A DNA stretch of 64,000 nucleotides from Paenibacillus oenotherae (GCF_019443105.1 NZ_JAHZIJ010000025.1:1-64000), one strand, 5' to 3'; counted from the first letter of the stretch, positions 6,602 to 16,885 are shown. A program made the numbers and translations. The notes: generated by a model not told the origin, from the letters alone.

Positions 6602-7739
6602 CAAAATGAGAACCCTCCTGACGATGCTGGGCATAGTGATTGGCGTCTCGTCGGTCATTACGCTTGTTGCGATGGGACGGGGATCGTCTGCACAGGTAAA
6701 GGAACAGATGAGCAGCTTGGGCACGAACCTGCTCTCTGTTACGATAACCGGACGGGGCGCTGTAACGACACTTTCCGTAGACGAGGCAGAGGCATTCGGC
6801 ACGATTGACGGTGTAATTGGCGTCTCACCCGTAGTCAGCGGCAATGTATCGGCAAAATATGCGACAACGAATCAGAATGTTGCCGTCGAAGGCGTAACGG
6901 CCTCGTATGAGACCGTGCGCGAATATGCGATGCAAAGCGGGAGGTTTATTTCCTCCATTGACGTTGAATATTTGCAGAAGGTAGCTGTGCTTGGATCGAC
7001 AACGGCAACGGATCTATTTGGTACAGACGACCCTGTCGGTCAATCAGTATCGTTGAATGGCATTCGTTATAAAGTGGTGGGGCTGCTTGCCGAGAAAGGC
7101 TCCTCGCTGGGAGGCTCCAACGACGAGAAGATACTTATTCCGATCTCTGCGGCGCAGCGTCTGCTGCAATCCAAGGGTGTTCGCTCGGTCTATATTCAGG
7201 CAGAGAGCGAGGAGCAGCTGGATCTCGTCCAAGCCTATGTGGAGAATGATCTGGCGAAGAAATTCCGGGAAACAACTACAAACGGCAGCAGCAGCAGCTA
7301 TCGGGTATTTAATCAGGCGGATCTGGTGGACACAGTGGCGTCTGTATCTTCCACGCTTGCCGTCACGCTGTCGGGAATTGCGTGCATCTCGCTGCTCGTC
7401 GGCGGGATCGGTGTCATGAATATTATGCTGGTGTCTGTTACGGAGCGGACACGGGAGATCGGCATCCGCAAGTCAGTAGGGGCGAAGCGCAGGGACATTA
7501 TGCTGCAGTTTCTGCTTGAAGCGCTGGTCATCAGCGGCTGGAGCGGCGCTTTCGGAGTGGGAATCAGCTACGCGATCGGTCCGATTGTTGAGAGTGCTAC
7601 TGGCACGCCGATTCTAATGTCATGGGATATCATTCTGCTCTCCTTTGCTTTTTCATTCAGCATCGGCATTATATTCGGCATTTTCCCTGCGAGCAAAGCA
7701 TCGCGTCTCAAGCCTGTAGATGCTTTGAGGTACGATTAG
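6552..7739 (+). CDS. MacB-like FtsX-domain permease
   Basis: 395 residues. N-terminal helix with the MacB-type segment [20 protein letters not shown], a large extracytoplasmic MacB_PCD domain about 45-265, and a C-terminal FtsX domain with three helices containing GGIGVMNIMLVSVTERTREI and GIRKSVGAKRRDI. Together with the ATPase and adaptor this makes a mechanotransmission exporter, probably for a peptide or lipophilic antibiotic. GGAGGGG lies six to eleven bases before the ATG, which supports the 50-base overlap with the ATPase gene. Last gene of the plus-strand operon; a long hairpin terminator follows 41 bases after the stop. Confidence 0.9.
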   Translation: MHFSQGVRMAWKSILSNKMRTLLTMLGIVIGVSSVITLVAMGRGSSAQVKEQMSSLGTNLLSVTITGRGAVTTLSVDEAEAFGTIDGVIGVSPVVSGNVSAKYATTNQNVAVEGVTASYETVREYAMQSGRFISSIDVEYLQKVAVLGSTTATDLFGTDDPVGQSVSLNGIRYKVVGLLAEKGSSLGGSNDEKILIPISAAQRLLQSKGVRSVYIQAESEEQLDLVQAYVENDLAKKFRETTTNGSSSSYRVFNQADLVDTVASVSSTLAVTLSGIACISLLVGGIGVMNIMLVSVTERTREIGIRKSVGAKRRDIMLQFLLEALVISGWSGAFGVGISYAIGPIVESATGTPILMSWDIILLSFAFSFSIGIIFGIFPASKASRLKPVDALRYD

Positions 7740-7780
7740 CAGATCCCCGCAGGAGCAGTGACCGACCTGCCATAAATGTT

Positions 7781-7832
7781 GGCGGCAGCCCGAAAACAGG
7801 ATGTTGATGTTTTCATGGCTGCCGCCATTTTT
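7781..7832 (+). terminator. Long bipartite hairpin terminator after the efflux operon
   Basis: A perfect 10-bp outer stem (GGCGGCAGCC 7781-7790 with GGCTGCCGCC 7817-7826) continues inward as a 7-bp stem GAAAACA/TGTTTTC, and is followed by ATTTTT. It separates the efflux operon from the clp operon. Confidence 0.88.
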
Positions 7833-7985
7833 CGTATTGGGCGGGGCTTCTTGCAGGTTCTTGCGCGCTGCCAAGGGTATGGAGGAGGACGCGTTAAATA
7901 ATAATATATTGGGGTAATGATATTTGCAGGTATATTTCGCAGGTAACCGCCCATCATATTAAGGGAAGCTATGGCAGGAAGCCTC

Positions 7986-8038
7986 TTGACCTTTTGATGA
8001 AATTGCGTATAATAAAATTAAAGTCAAAGAAAGTCAAA
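7986..8038 (+). promoter_or_regulatory. SigA promoter and CtsR operator of the clpC operon
   Basis: TTGACC (7986-7991), a 16-bp spacer and TATAAT (8008-8013) form a vegetative promoter. Nine bases downstream is AGTCAAA-GAA-AGTCAAA (8022-8038), an exact match to the tandem-heptad CtsR box (A/G)GTCAAAnAn(A/G)GTCAAA. Its position at the transcription start would block initiation. A degenerate inverse-oriented heptad pair follows around 8057-8074. The 7850-8122 stretch otherwise shows nothing recognisable. Confidence 0.88.
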
Positions 8039-8122
8039 GTCAATTGTCGCAAAACTTTGACGATTTTGATTTTATTGGTTCAATGAACCGGTTCTGTTCT
8101 GCAACTTAAGGAGGTTAGTGAA

Positions 8123-8584
8123 ATGCGCAACATTTCCGATCTCATTGAGCAGCACTTGAAGCATATGCTACAGGAGAGCTCCGATGGCGCGGTAGAATTA
8201 CAGCGGAATGATCTGGCGGATCAATTCTCTTGTGTCCCATCGCAGATCAATTACGTGATCAGCACGCGGTTTACGCTTGAGAAGGGCTATGTGGTCGAGA
8301 GCAAGCGCGGGGGCGGCGGTTACATTCGTATTCAACGGATTGAATTGCCTACGCTGACTGCGATTCAAGGGCACATTGCTCAGACCATCGGTGATCAAGT
8401 GGATCAGAGCGCGGCAGAAGGGTTGATCTATCAATTGGAGGAAGCTGAGTTTATCTCCAAGAGAGAAGCGAATCTGCTGCGGGCAGCGATTTCCCGTGAG
8501 GCGATAGCTGTGAAACTGCCTCTGCGCGACGAGATTCGGGCAAGACTTCTGAAAGCTATGCTGATAACGCTGCTCATCAAGTAG
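8123..8584 (+). CDS. ctsR: Class III heat-shock repressor CtsR
   Basis: 153 residues, the usual family length. The N-terminal half begins MRNISDLIEQHLK and contains the winged HTH with the glycine-rich wing SKRGGGGYIRI that contacts the heptad operator and is the thermosensing loop in characterised CtsR proteins; the C-terminal half mediates dimerisation. It represses its own operon through the box at 8022-8038. McsB, encoded two genes downstream, and ClpC remove it during stress (known for B. subtilis). AAGGAGG precedes the ATG. Confidence 0.96.
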   Translation: MRNISDLIEQHLKHMLQESSDGAVELQRNDLADQFSCVPSQINYVISTRFTLEKGYVVESKRGGGGYIRIQRIELPTLTAIQGHIAQTIGDQVDQSAAEGLIYQLEEAEFISKREANLLRAAISREAIAVKLPLRDEIRARLLKAMLITLLIK

Positions 8585-8628
8585 ACTTGTGCGCCTTTTG
8601 GCCTTGCAAAAGGGGGGACTTATCCGGA

Positions 8629-9150
8629 ATGACTTGTCAAGAATGCGGCAAGAAACCGGCAACGCTTCATTTTACGAAAATTGTGAATGGAGAGAAGACG
8701 GAGTTCCATATTTGCGAAACATGCGCAAGGGAGAGGGGAGAAGGAATACCGGGCACCTCGAACGGTTTTTCGATCCATAGCCTTCTGTCCGGCTTGCTCG
8801 ATATTGAATCGGCAGGCGGGATACATGGATTCGGGGCCAAGCCGCAGCCATTGCGCTGTGAAACTTGTGGCCTGACCTATGCGCAATTCAGCAAGATGGG
8901 ACGGTTGGGATGCAGCAAGTGTTACTCGCAGTTTGGCGATAAGCTCGATCCTATACTTAAACGGGTTCACGGCAGTACGGTTCACAGCGGTAAAATTCCG
9001 AAACGTGCCGGCGGCCAAATTAAAATTAAGCGAGAGATCGAGCAGTTAAGGCAAAATCTTCATGAGCAGATTATACACGAGGAATTCGAGAATGCGGCGC
9101 AAATCCGCGACCAAATTCGGGAGCTGGAGCGCAAGGTCGCAGACAGTTGA
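8629..9150 (+). CDS. mcsA: Zinc-binding activator of McsB kinase
   Basis: 173 residues. Four CxxC pairs are visible (CQEC near the N-terminus, CETC, CETC and CSKC), matching the double zinc-finger arrangement of McsA, followed by a C-terminal UVR-like coiled coil with EQLRQNLHEQIIHEEFENAA and QIRDQIRELE. It stimulates the arginine kinase McsB and participates in tuning CtsR. The start at 8629 (MTCQECGKK) follows AGGGGGG; the reading frame opens earlier but the added residues lack homology. Located 44 bases after ctsR. Confidence 0.94.
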   Translation: MTCQECGKKPATLHFTKIVNGEKTEFHICETCARERGEGIPGTSNGFSIHSLLSGLLDIESAGGIHGFGAKPQPLRCETCGLTYAQFSKMGRLGCSKCYSQFGDKLDPILKRVHGSTVHSGKIPKRAGGQIKIKREIEQLRQNLHEQIIHEEFENAAQIRDQIRELERKVADS

Positions 9151-9174
9151 TGCGGTTAGGAAGGGTGAATCGGT

Positions 9175-10260
9175 TTGACAAAACGTTCTTTTGCGCAGCA
9201 CGCGCTAAGCGATTGGATGAAGGGGACCGGCCCGGACGCTGACATTGTCATTAGCAGCCGAATTCGGATCGCCCGGAACATACGCGCGCATCCGTTCCCT
9301 ATGCTGGCAACGAATGAGCAAGCTCGCGAGGTTATGGAGCGTCTGACATCCGTCGCTGGCAATGGCAGGCTTAACGGACTCGGACAATTCGATACTATTG
9401 AGCTGTCGGAGCTGAATGAGCTGGAACGGAGGGTGCTTGTAGAGAAGCATCTGATCAGTCCGAATCTTGCGAATGAATCTAGACACGGGGCGCTCATTCT
9501 AAGTGAGAATGAAGCCGTCAGTATTATGGTTAATGAAGAGGATCATTTGCGGATTCAATGTCTGTACCCGGGCTTTCAAATTAATGAAGCGTGGGAGCAG
9601 GCGAGCCGTATTGACGATATTTTTGAAGAAGTGGCCGATTACGCTTATGATGAGAAACGCGGCTATTTGACCAGCTGCCCGACGAATGTCGGCACCGGCA
9701 TCCGCGCATCGGTAATGATGCATCTGCCTGCACTTGTCTTGTCGCAGCAGATTAACCGCATTCTGTCGGCCATTACACAGGTAGGGCTTGCAGTACGGGG
9801 CATCTATGGCGAAGGCAGCGAGGCGCTGGGCAATTTGTTTCAAATCTCCAATCAGATTACGCTGGGCCAGTCCGAGACTGAGATCATCGACAATCTGTAC
9901 AGTGTGGCGAAGCAAATTATCGAGCATGAACGCGCTGCCCGTGAGAAGATGCTGGAGGATTCGCGTGTGCGGATCGAGGATCGGGTATACCGCTCCTATG
10001 GTATTCTCTCTCATGCCATGATCATGGATTCCAAGGAGGCCGCGCAGCGTCTCTCTGATGTTCGGCTCGGAATCGATCTCGGACTTATAAGCGATGTTCC
10101 GCCGCAAGTAATGAATGAAATGATGGTTTTAACGCAGCCGGGTTTTCTGCAGCAGGTGTTTCATGAGAAGATGAGCCCTGAACAACGGGATATCCGGCGA
10201 GCAGAACTTATACGACAGCAATTAATAAGCAAATCCGATCATGGGGGTGTATCTACATGA
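9175..10260 (+). CDS. mcsB: Protein arginine kinase McsB
   Basis: 361 residues related to phosphagen kinases. ATP-binding arginines are visible in SSRIRIARN, the loop SCPTNVGTG is conserved, and [16 protein letters not shown] matches the catalytic domain. McsB phosphorylates arginines on CtsR and on damaged proteins, marking them for ClpCP (known for the family). It starts with TTG at 9175 behind AGGAAGGGTG. The 3' end overlaps the clpC start by ATGA, so the kinase and its partner unfoldase are coupled in translation. Confidence 0.95.
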   Translation: MTKRSFAQHALSDWMKGTGPDADIVISSRIRIARNIRAHPFPMLATNEQAREVMERLTSVAGNGRLNGLGQFDTIELSELNELERRVLVEKHLISPNLANESRHGALILSENEAVSIMVNEEDHLRIQCLYPGFQINEAWEQASRIDDIFEEVADYAYDEKRGYLTSCPTNVGTGIRASVMMHLPALVLSQQINRILSAITQVGLAVRGIYGEGSEALGNLFQISNQITLGQSETEIIDNLYSVAKQIIEHERAAREKMLEDSRVRIEDRVYRSYGILSHAMIMDSKEAAQRLSDVRLGIDLGLISDVPPQVMNEMMVLTQPGFLQQVFHEKMSPEQRDIRRAELIRQQLISKSDHGGVST

Positions 10261-12728
10261 TGTTTGGTAGATTTACGGAACGTGCACAGAAGGTGCTCGC
10301 ATTAGCACAGGAAGAAGCAGTTCGTCTCGGTCATAATAATATTGGTACAGAACATATTCTGCTTGGTTTGAACCGGGAAGGGGAAGGCATTGCAGCAAAG
10401 GCGCTGATCGGTCTTGGTCTGAGCCTGGAGAAAATTCAGGACGAAGTGGAAACGCTAATAGGCCGGGGCCAGGAGCAGCCGACGAATATTGCTTATACGC
10501 CTCGCGCCAAGAAGGTCATTGAGCTGTCGATGGACGAAGCGCGCAAGCTCGGTCACACCTATGTAGGCACAGAGCACATTCTGCTTGGCCTTATCCGTGA
10601 AGGGGAAGGCGTAGCGGCAAGAGTGCTTAATAATCTGGGCATTAGCCTGAACAAAGCTCGTCAGCAAGTGCTGCAGCTGCTTGGCAGCAGCGAAGCTGTA
10701 TCCAGCAGCCATGGTGCGCCTTCCAATGTAAGCACGCCTACGCTGGATGGTCTTGCACGTGATCTGACTGCCTATGCGAAGGATGGAAATCTGGATCCCG
10801 TTATCGGCCGCAGCAAGGAGATCGAGCGTGTTATTCAAGTGCTGAGCCGCCGTACGAAGAACAATCCGGTTCTTATCGGTGAACCTGGCGTAGGTAAAAC
10901 AGCTATCGCAGAAGGTCTTGCACAGAAGATCATTGCCGGTGAAATTCCTGAGACGCTTCGTGATAAAAGGGTAATGACGCTCGATATGGGTTCAGTTGTA
11001 GCTGGCACCAAGTATCGCGGTGAGTTCGAGGATCGCCTGAAGAAAATTATGGATGAGATCCGGCAAGCAGGTAACATTATTCTCTTCATCGACGAGCTGC
11101 ATACGCTGATCGGCGCTGGCGGCGCAGAAGGGGCGATCGATGCCTCCAATATTCTGAAGCCTGCTCTTGCCCGCGGCGAGCTGCAGTGCATCGGTGCTAC
11201 AACGCTGGATGAATACAGAAAGTACATCGAGAAGGATGCGGCTCTTGAGCGTCGTTTCCAGCCGATTACAGTGGATCAGCCTTCTCCTGAAGAGGCGATT
11301 CAAATTCTCCATGGCTTGCGTGACCGTTATGAAGCGCATCATCGCGTGAAAATTACCGATGAGGCCATTATCCAGGCGGTTAAATTGTCCGACCGCTATA
11401 TTACGGACCGTTTCTTGCCGGACAAAGCGATTGACCTGATCGACGAGGCGAGCTCCAAGGTACGCTTGAAATCATACACTGTACCGCCTAACTTGAAGCA
11501 GCTTGAGAACCGTTTGGATGATATCCGCAAGGAGAAGGATTCCGCGGTGCAGAGCCAGGAATTCGAGAAAGCGGCAGCGCTTCGCGATACGGAACAAAAA
11601 ATTCGGGAAGAGCTGGATGTAACGAAGAACCAGTGGAAGGAAAAGCAGGGCCGTACCGATTCTGAGGTAACAACGGAAGATATCGCGCAGGTTGTCGCCA
11701 GCTGGACGGGAATTCCGGTCAGCAAGCTTGCAGAGGAAGAAACGCAGCGACTTCTCAAGATGGAAGAGATTCTTCACGACCGTGTCATTGGCCAGGACGA
11801 AGCGGTTAAAGCGGTATCGAGGGCTATTCGCCGGGCAAGAGCGGGACTCAAGGATCCTAAGCGTCCGATGGGCTCCTTCATTTTCCTCGGACCTACAGGC
11901 GTTGGTAAGACAGAGCTTGCCCGTGCTTTGGCGGAAGCGATGTTCGGTGAAGAGAATGCGGTCATCCGCATCGATATGTCCGAGTATATGGAGAAGCATT
12001 CTACCTCTCGTCTGGTTGGAGCGCCTCCGGGATATGTCGGCTATGAGGAAGGCGGCCAATTGACCGAGAAGGTTCGCCGCAAGCCGTATTCCGTTGTTCT
12101 GCTCGATGAAATTGAGAAGGCGCATCCGGAAGTATTCAACATTCTGCTGCAAGTGCTTGAGGATGGCCGTCTGACGGATTCCAAGGGCAGAGTGGTTGAC
12201 TTCCGCAATACGCTGATCATTATGACATCCAACGTAGGTGCTGATCAGATCAAGCGCAACTCCTCGCTCGGCTTCACCGCTGTTCAGGATGCGGGACGCG
12301 ACTTCAGCATTATGAAGGATAAAGTTATGGCTGAGCTCAAGAAGAGCTTCCGTCCGGAGTTCCTGAACCGGATTGATGAGACCATCGTGTTCCATTCGCT
12401 GGAGCAGGAGCATATTGCACAAATCGTGTCCCTGATGGGCGAAGAGCTGCGCAAGCGTCTGCGTGAGCAGGAGGTTGATTTCACACTAACCGATGCTGCG
12501 AAGACATTCCTGGCGAAGGAAGGCTTTGATCCTCAGTATGGCGCGCGTCCGCTTCGCCGGGCGATCCAGAAGCATATTGAGGACCGTCTGTCCGAGGATC
12601 TGCTGATCGGCAATATTTCGAAGGGCGATAAGCTGGTTATCGATGAGAAGGATGGCGCTCTGACGGTAATCCGTGAGAACTCTGAGCCTGAATCAGCCGC
12701 TTCGGAAGAGCCGGCGGCTAAATCATAA
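10257..12728 (+). CDS. clpC: ATP-dependent Clp unfoldase ClpC
   Basis: 823 residues, full length. Two N-terminal Clp_N repeats ([16 protein letters not shown] and, about 75 residues later, the second copy with [16 protein letters not shown]), first AAA+ module with GEPGVGKT and [14 protein letters not shown], a middle coiled-coil domain, and second AAA+ module with GPTGVGKTE, arginine finger region, and the ClpP-docking segment near the end of AAA2. The N-domain binds McsB/MecA adaptors and phosphoarginine. It unfolds substrates into ClpP. Transcribed with ctsR-mcsA-mcsB; two stem-loops end the operon. Confidence 0.97.
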   Translation: MMFGRFTERAQKVLALAQEEAVRLGHNNIGTEHILLGLNREGEGIAAKALIGLGLSLEKIQDEVETLIGRGQEQPTNIAYTPRAKKVIELSMDEARKLGHTYVGTEHILLGLIREGEGVAARVLNNLGISLNKARQQVLQLLGSSEAVSSSHGAPSNVSTPTLDGLARDLTAYAKDGNLDPVIGRSKEIERVIQVLSRRTKNNPVLIGEPGVGKTAIAEGLAQKIIAGEIPETLRDKRVMTLDMGSVVAGTKYRGEFEDRLKKIMDEIRQAGNIILFIDELHTLIGAGGAEGAIDASNILKPALARGELQCIGATTLDEYRKYIEKDAALERRFQPITVDQPSPEEAIQILHGLRDRYEAHHRVKITDEAIIQAVKLSDRYITDRFLPDKAIDLIDEASSKVRLKSYTVPPNLKQLENRLDDIRKEKDSAVQSQEFEKAAALRDTEQKIREELDVTKNQWKEKQGRTDSEVTTEDIAQVVASWTGIPVSKLAEEETQRLLKMEEILHDRVIGQDEAVKAVSRAIRRARAGLKDPKRPMGSFIFLGPTGVGKTELARALAEAMFGEENAVIRIDMSEYMEKHSTSRLVGAPPGYVGYEEGGQLTEKVRRKPYSVVLLDEIEKAHPEVFNILLQVLEDGRLTDSKGRVVDFRNTLIIMTSNVGADQIKRNSSLGFTAVQDAGRDFSIMKDKVMAELKKSFRPEFLNRIDETIVFHSLEQEHIAQIVSLMGEELRKRLREQEVDFTLTDAAKTFLAKEGFDPQYGARPLRRAIQKHIEDRLSEDLLIGNISKGDKLVIDEKDGALTVIRENSEPESAASEEPAAKS

Positions 12729-12743
12729 TATACGAAGACGACA

Positions 12744-12820
12744 GGAGTCCCTTGCTTCACGCATGCGAATGCGTTCATTAGCTGAGCTAGTGATGCATTC
12801 ACAGCAAGCAAGGGGCTCCT
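12744..12820 (+). other. Large branched stem-loop downstream of clpC
   Basis: AGGAGTCCCTTGCTT (12744-12757 region) pairs with AAGCAAGGGGCTCCT (12806-12820) over 15 positions with one G-U pair; an inner stem GAATGC/GCATTC forms in the loop. There is no T-run, so it may stabilise the 3' end of the mRNA rather than terminate it. Confidence 0.6.
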
Positions 12821-12834
12821 TGCATTCATGAGCC

Positions 12835-12874
12835 AAGCTCCGCTTCTCTCTTGACGAGGGAAGGGGGCTTTTTT
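12835..12874 (+). terminator. Intrinsic terminator of the clpC operon
   Basis: AGCTCC(G)CTTCTCTC pairs with GAGGGAAGGGGGCT around TTGAC (14 bp with one bulged G), followed by TTTTTT. It ends the ctsR-clpC transcript and separates it from radA. Confidence 0.85.
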
Positions 12875-12988
12875 GCTTGATTGGAATGGATTGCGATCCG
12901 GATTGGGAATGCTTGTGAAAATGGGTTTCTTCCCTACGTAATAAATGGTAAACTTTTAATGTAGCGCAATTTGCATAAGGAGCCGTAC

Positions 12989-14356
12989 ATGGCAAAAGTT
13001 AAAATAAAGTTCGCTTGCACTGAATGTGGCACAGAAGCGCCGAAATGGCTGGGCAAATGCCCGGGCTGCGGTGCCTGGAACACGATGGTGGAAGAGAAGG
13101 AAACGGTTGTTAAGACGCAAGGGATCAGCACTTCCATTATTGGAATGAAAGAAAAGCCGGTTCCCATCATACAAATAGATAATGGTCATGAGCCGCGCAT
13201 TGAGACAACGCTGGGGGAGCTGAATCGTGTACTCGGCGGCGGCGTAGTGCCAGGCTCGCTCATATTGGTCGGCGGTGACCCCGGTATCGGGAAATCGACG
13301 CTGCTGCTGCAAACTTCGCATGCTCTTGCATCACAGCAACTGACGGTTCTATATATATCTGGTGAGGAATCGGTCAGGCAGACGCGCTTGCGTGCAGACC
13401 GCCTGGGTGCGTTGACAGATAAGCTGTATGTGTTGTGCGAGACCAATATGGAGCTCATTAATGATGCGATTGAATCCGTGAAGCCGGATTTTCTCGTTAT
13501 CGATTCCATACAGACGGTTTATGATCCGAACGTGCAATCCGCGCCGGGCAGCGTCTCGCAGGTACGTGAATGCACAGCTCACTTCATGCGCGTAGCGAAG
13601 ATTAAGGGTATCGCAACGGTGCTGGTCGGTCATGTAACCAAAGAAGGCGCGATTGCAGGTCCAAGGATGCTGGAGCATATGGTGGACTGTGTGCTTTATT
13701 TCGAGGGAGAGCGGCATCATTCCTATCGGCTGCTGCGGGCGGTGAAGAACCGGTTTGGCTCGACGAATGAAATCGGCATTTTTGAAATGGGCGAAGGGGG
13801 TCTGCGGGAGGTCAGCAATCCTTCGGAGCTGTTCCTGTCAGAGAGGCCGCTTGGCGTATCCGGCTCGACCGTCGTAGCGAGTATGGAAGGGACGCGGCCG
13901 GTGCTTGTTGAACTGCAGGCGCTGGTAGCGACAACGAACTTCCCCTCGCCGAGACGGATGTCAACAGGCATCGACCATAATCGGCTGGTGCTCATTATTG
14001 CGGTGCTGGAGAAGCGGATGGGCATGTTCCTGCAAACGCAGGATGCGTATCTGAATGTAGCAGGCGGGATCAAGCTGGACGAACCTGCTGTCGATCTGGC
14101 AGCAGCGGTAAGCATAGCTTCAAGCTTTCGGGATGCGCCGACCCGTCCCTTCGATGTTATATTCGGCGAGATTGGCCTAACGGGTGAAGTACGTGCTGTG
14201 TCAAGGGCGGAGCAGCGTGTACGGGAAGCGCAGAAGCTGGGCTTTAAACGTGTCATCATGCCGAAGAAGAGCTTGAAAGGCTGGAACCCGCCCTCCGGCA
14301 TACAGATCATCGGTGTCGAGACGGTGTCGGAAGCGCTCTCAGCAGCGTTCGAATAA
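12989..14356 (+). CDS. radA: DNA repair and branch-migration protein RadA
   Basis: 455 residues. N-terminal zinc finger CTEC...CPGC, RecA-like ATPase with Walker [11 protein letters not shown] and Walker [10 protein letters not shown], the RadA-specific KNRFGSTNE motif, and a C-terminal Lon-protease-like domain lacking a protease site. It promotes branch migration during recombination repair. Start 12989 is fixed by AAGGAG six bases upstream ([10 protein letters not shown]). Followed after 11 bases by disA, whose product scans DNA and interacts with RadA in B. subtilis. Confidence 0.96.
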   Translation: MAKVKIKFACTECGTEAPKWLGKCPGCGAWNTMVEEKETVVKTQGISTSIIGMKEKPVPIIQIDNGHEPRIETTLGELNRVLGGGVVPGSLILVGGDPGIGKSTLLLQTSHALASQQLTVLYISGEESVRQTRLRADRLGALTDKLYVLCETNMELINDAIESVKPDFLVIDSIQTVYDPNVQSAPGSVSQVRECTAHFMRVAKIKGIATVLVGHVTKEGAIAGPRMLEHMVDCVLYFEGERHHSYRLLRAVKNRFGSTNEIGIFEMGEGGLREVSNPSELFLSERPLGVSGSTVVASMEGTRPVLVELQALVATTNFPSPRRMSTGIDHNRLVLIIAVLEKRMGMFLQTQDAYLNVAGGIKLDEPAVDLAAAVSIASSFRDAPTRPFDVIFGEIGLTGEVRAVSRAEQRVREAQKLGFKRVIMPKKSLKGWNPPSGIQIIGVETVSEALSAAFE

Positions 14357-14367
14357 GGGGGCATAAG

Positions 14368-15444
14368 ATGAAAGAGCTGAATCAAGTAGAGATTATGAAC
14401 CAATTGCTGCAAATGGTCGCGCCCGGAACAGCCTTCAGGGAAGGACTTGATAATGTTCTGCGAGCGAAGACAGGGGCGCTCATTGTTGTCGGCTACAGTC
14501 CGGAGGTTATGGAGGTTGTCGATGGCGGCTTCTCCATCAATTGCGATTTCTCCCCGAACTACTTGTACGAGCTTGCCAAGATGGACGGAGCTATTATATT
14601 GAGCGAGGATCGCAAACGAGTGCTGTATGCCAATACACAGCTCATTCCCGACAGCTCGATCTCTTCAATCGAGACCGGGATTCGCCACCGGACGGCGGAG
14701 CGGGTCGCCAAGCAGACCGGCAAGCTGGTCGTCTCTATATCGCAAAGACGCAATGTCATCACTTTGTATCAAGGCCAACTGCGCTATTCCCTGAAAGATA
14801 TGGGCGTCATATTGACGAAGGCCAATCAGGCGATTGGCACGCTGGAGAAATACAAGGTCGTATTGAATCAATCCTTCACGAACCTGTCCGCATTGGAGTT
14901 TGAGGAGCTTGTCACCCTCCATGAGGTTGCGCATGTCATTAAACGGGTAGAAATGGTTATAAGGGTCAAGATGGAAATCAAGCGTTACGTGAATGAGCTT
15001 GGCACTGAGGGACGGCTAATCAGCATGCAGATGGAGGAGCTTGTTGGCGGTGTTGAGGAAGAGGCGTGGTTTCTGCTCAAGGATTACGCGAAGGATCCGC
15101 AGGAAGAGAAAATACGCGAAATTCGCTCGGCTATACGCAGGCTGAGCTCGGATGAATTATTGGAAGTGAACAGTATTCTGAAGCTGCTGGGCTATTCCGG
15201 ATCAGGGGCGGCTGCCGAAGAGATGGTTGCTCCGCGCGGTTACAGGCTGCTAAGCCGAATACCACGTTTGCCGGCTGTAATTATGAATAACCTGGTCGAC
15301 CAATTCCAGCATTTGCCTCATATTCTAATGGCTACAATCGAGGAGCTTGATGCTGTGGACGGGATAGGCGAGGTCAGGGCAAGAGCAATCAAAGAAGGCA
15401 TGAAGCGGATTCAAGAACAGATGTTCATTGACAGACAAATTTAA
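14368..15444 (+). CDS. disA: DNA-integrity scanning diadenylate cyclase DisA
   Basis: 358 residues. The DAC domain shows the catalytic D73-G-A in [11 protein letters not shown] and RHRTAER at 106-112; a helical linker follows, and a C-terminal helix-hairpin-helix DNA-binding domain is evident in [24 protein letters not shown]. It makes cyclic di-AMP from two ATP and stops on branched DNA intermediates. Spacing of 11 bases after radA, with AAGGGGG as ribosome binding site, implies co-transcription. Confidence 0.97.
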   Translation: MKELNQVEIMNQLLQMVAPGTAFREGLDNVLRAKTGALIVVGYSPEVMEVVDGGFSINCDFSPNYLYELAKMDGAIILSEDRKRVLYANTQLIPDSSISSIETGIRHRTAERVAKQTGKLVVSISQRRNVITLYQGQLRYSLKDMGVILTKANQAIGTLEKYKVVLNQSFTNLSALEFEELVTLHEVAHVIKRVEMVIRVKMEIKRYVNELGTEGRLISMQMEELVGGVEEEAWFLLKDYAKDPQEEKIREIRSAIRRLSSDELLEVNSILKLLGYSGSGAAAEEMVAPRGYRLLSRIPRLPAVIMNNLVDQFQHLPHILMATIEELDAVDGIGEVRARAIKEGMKRIQEQMFIDRQI

Positions 15445-15599
15445 ATCCCATACAATGTGAGAATGCGGACAGCCGCTGCTGGTTCAATTTGACAGTTCGC
15501 TCATCCCCGAAAGACTTTAAATAAGAAGTTTTTCTCACAGCTTGCCGACTTAGCTGCAAGAAGCGGTTTTGGGGCATAGTAAAGATGAGGTGGAGCATA

Positions 15600-16346
15600 A
15601 TGATTACGAAATCGATACCGAGTCTTTTTACGGTGGCGAATTTATTTCTAGGTATTGTCGCCATTTTACTCGTGTTTCCTGAGAATGCAAAGCCGGAAAT
15701 CGCTGCGATGATGGTTATTATCGCGATGCTGATGGACGGTGTCGACGGTCGCGTTGCACGTGCGCTTAATGCGCAGAGTGAGTTCGGCAAAGAGCTGGAT
15801 TCACTGTCAGATGTCATATCGTTCGGAGTAGCGCCGGCTTTTATTATGTACAGTGTTGCCTTCCAAGAGCTGAATGCGGCGCCTGCATGGATTATTACAG
15901 CGCTGTTCCCGATCTGTGGAGCGCTCAGGCTCGCGCGTTTTAACGTCGTTTCTGGAATGCCCGGCTATTTTATCGGTTTGCCGATTCCTGCGGCTGGAGG
16001 CGTCCTGGCTACACTGGCGCTGTTCCATAAGGATATTGCGGTCTCTGTCTTGATGGCGAGCACATTAATTCTGTCCTTCCTGATGGTCAGCACGATCAAG
16101 TATCCGAATTTCAAGAAGCTCGGCATACCTAAGAACGCCATCTGGGTTGTTCCGATCATCGTTGTTGTTGCGGTAGTGCTGGGAATTCTGTTCCCGAACC
16201 ATCTATCCAAAATCATTTTTATCCCGCTAGTGCTCTATGCGCTATACGGCCTAAAAAAAAACGTTGATCGCCGGTTGCCCGGCCGGAAACGGAAACGGAA
16301 GCACCGCAAGCAAGAAGAGAACATGCAATCCGAACATAGCGCATAA
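15600..16346 (+). CDS. pssA: CDP-diacylglycerol-serine O-phosphatidyltransferase
   Basis: 248 residues, integral membrane enzyme of phosphatidylserine (and so phosphatidylethanolamine) synthesis. The CDP-alcohol phosphotransferase signature is complete: D49-G50-x2-A53-R54-x8-G63-x3-D67-x3-D71. About seven or eight membrane segments follow and the tail is strongly basic (GRKRKRKHRKQEE). The start at 15600 is preferred for AGGTGGAG just upstream; an in-frame ATG 15 bases earlier has none. In B. subtilis this gene is elsewhere with psd; here it sits between disA and yacL. An intrinsic terminator follows within five bases. Confidence 0.92.
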   Translation: MITKSIPSLFTVANLFLGIVAILLVFPENAKPEIAAMMVIIAMLMDGVDGRVARALNAQSEFGKELDSLSDVISFGVAPAFIMYSVAFQELNAAPAWIITALFPICGALRLARFNVVSGMPGYFIGLPIPAAGGVLATLALFHKDIAVSVLMASTLILSFLMVSTIKYPNFKKLGIPKNAIWVVPIIVVVAVVLGILFPNHLSKIIFIPLVLYALYGLKKNVDRRLPGRKRKRKHRKQEENMQSEHSA

Positions 16347-16350
16347 TAAT

Positions 16351-16398
16351 AAAACCGCCTGGCCCATCCCCAATCGGATGCTGCTTGGCGGTTTTGTT
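16351..16398. terminator. Bidirectional terminator between convergent genes
   Basis: AAAACCGCC (16351-16359) pairs with GGCGGTTTT (16387-16395), with an inner CATCC/GGATG stem. A-run on the left and T-run on the right allow it to stop both pssA and the convergent gene at 16422-16817. Confidence 0.85.
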
Positions 16399-16421
16399 AT
16401 GTTCTTAGAGGTCGGCTTTAT

Positions 16422-16817
16422 CTAGGTCAAATTGAACAAACCAAGAGTGGAGCATTTGCCGGATTCCTGAGCGACAACATCATCAAGCTGAATGTCGAGC
16501 AAATTGCACATAGCGGACATATAGAATAAATTGCGTCCGAGTTCGTTCTTGATGGCATCCCTGCAGTGCTCGCACAGATTGCCGGAGGTGTGATAATGAA
16601 GATTGGTCTTCGCTTTCTCAAGATCGATGTCGTCAGTGAACTCTTGTCTGCGGGCATTAAGCTCGATACAGCCGCATTCGGTGACGGATTTGGCTACGGC
16701 GCGATTCACCGAGGCTCCGGTCTGACCGTATTTGGACAAAACATCCAGCAAGCTCCGATGACGCAACAGCAGTTCGGATACTTGCTGCTGAAATTGCTCC
16801 AGCGTTGGGGCACTCAT
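16422..16817 (-). CDS. Small cysteine-rich conserved protein, possibly MazG-like
   Basis: 131 residues, no function known to me. The sequence has a helical N-terminus (LEQFQQQVSELLLRHRSLLD), a CGC pair (C48, C50), a CEHC pair (C82, C85), further Cys at 104 and 122, and a segment NELGRNLFYMSAMCNLLDIQ that resembles the C-terminal helix of MazG-type pyrophosphohydrolases. The catalytic MazG ExxE motif is not evident, so enzyme activity is doubtful. I recall close Paenibacillus homologues carrying a DUF1573 label but cannot verify it. ATG 16817 follows AGGTGG; a GTG at 16826 is the alternative start. It is convergent with pssA and has its own promoter. Confidence 0.7.
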   Translation of the reverse strand: MSAPTLEQFQQQVSELLLRHRSLLDVLSKYGQTGASVNRAVAKSVTECGCIELNARRQEFTDDIDLEKAKTNLHYHTSGNLCEHCRDAIKNELGRNLFYMSAMCNLLDIQLDDVVAQESGKCSTLGLFNLT

Positions 16818-16856
16818 CGACTCCACCTCATTTCGGGATTGACATTGCTACATCCC

Positions 16857-16885
16857 ATTATAATCGTCATTGCCCCGTAATTCAA
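16857..16885 (-). promoter_or_regulatory. Vegetative promoter for the small cysteine-rich gene
   Basis: On the minus strand TTGAAT (16885-16880), 17 bp, then TATAAT (16862-16857), about 40 bases before the ATG at 16817. A close match to the SigA consensus. No comparably good plus-strand promoter for yacL was found in 16886-17006. Confidence 0.72.
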
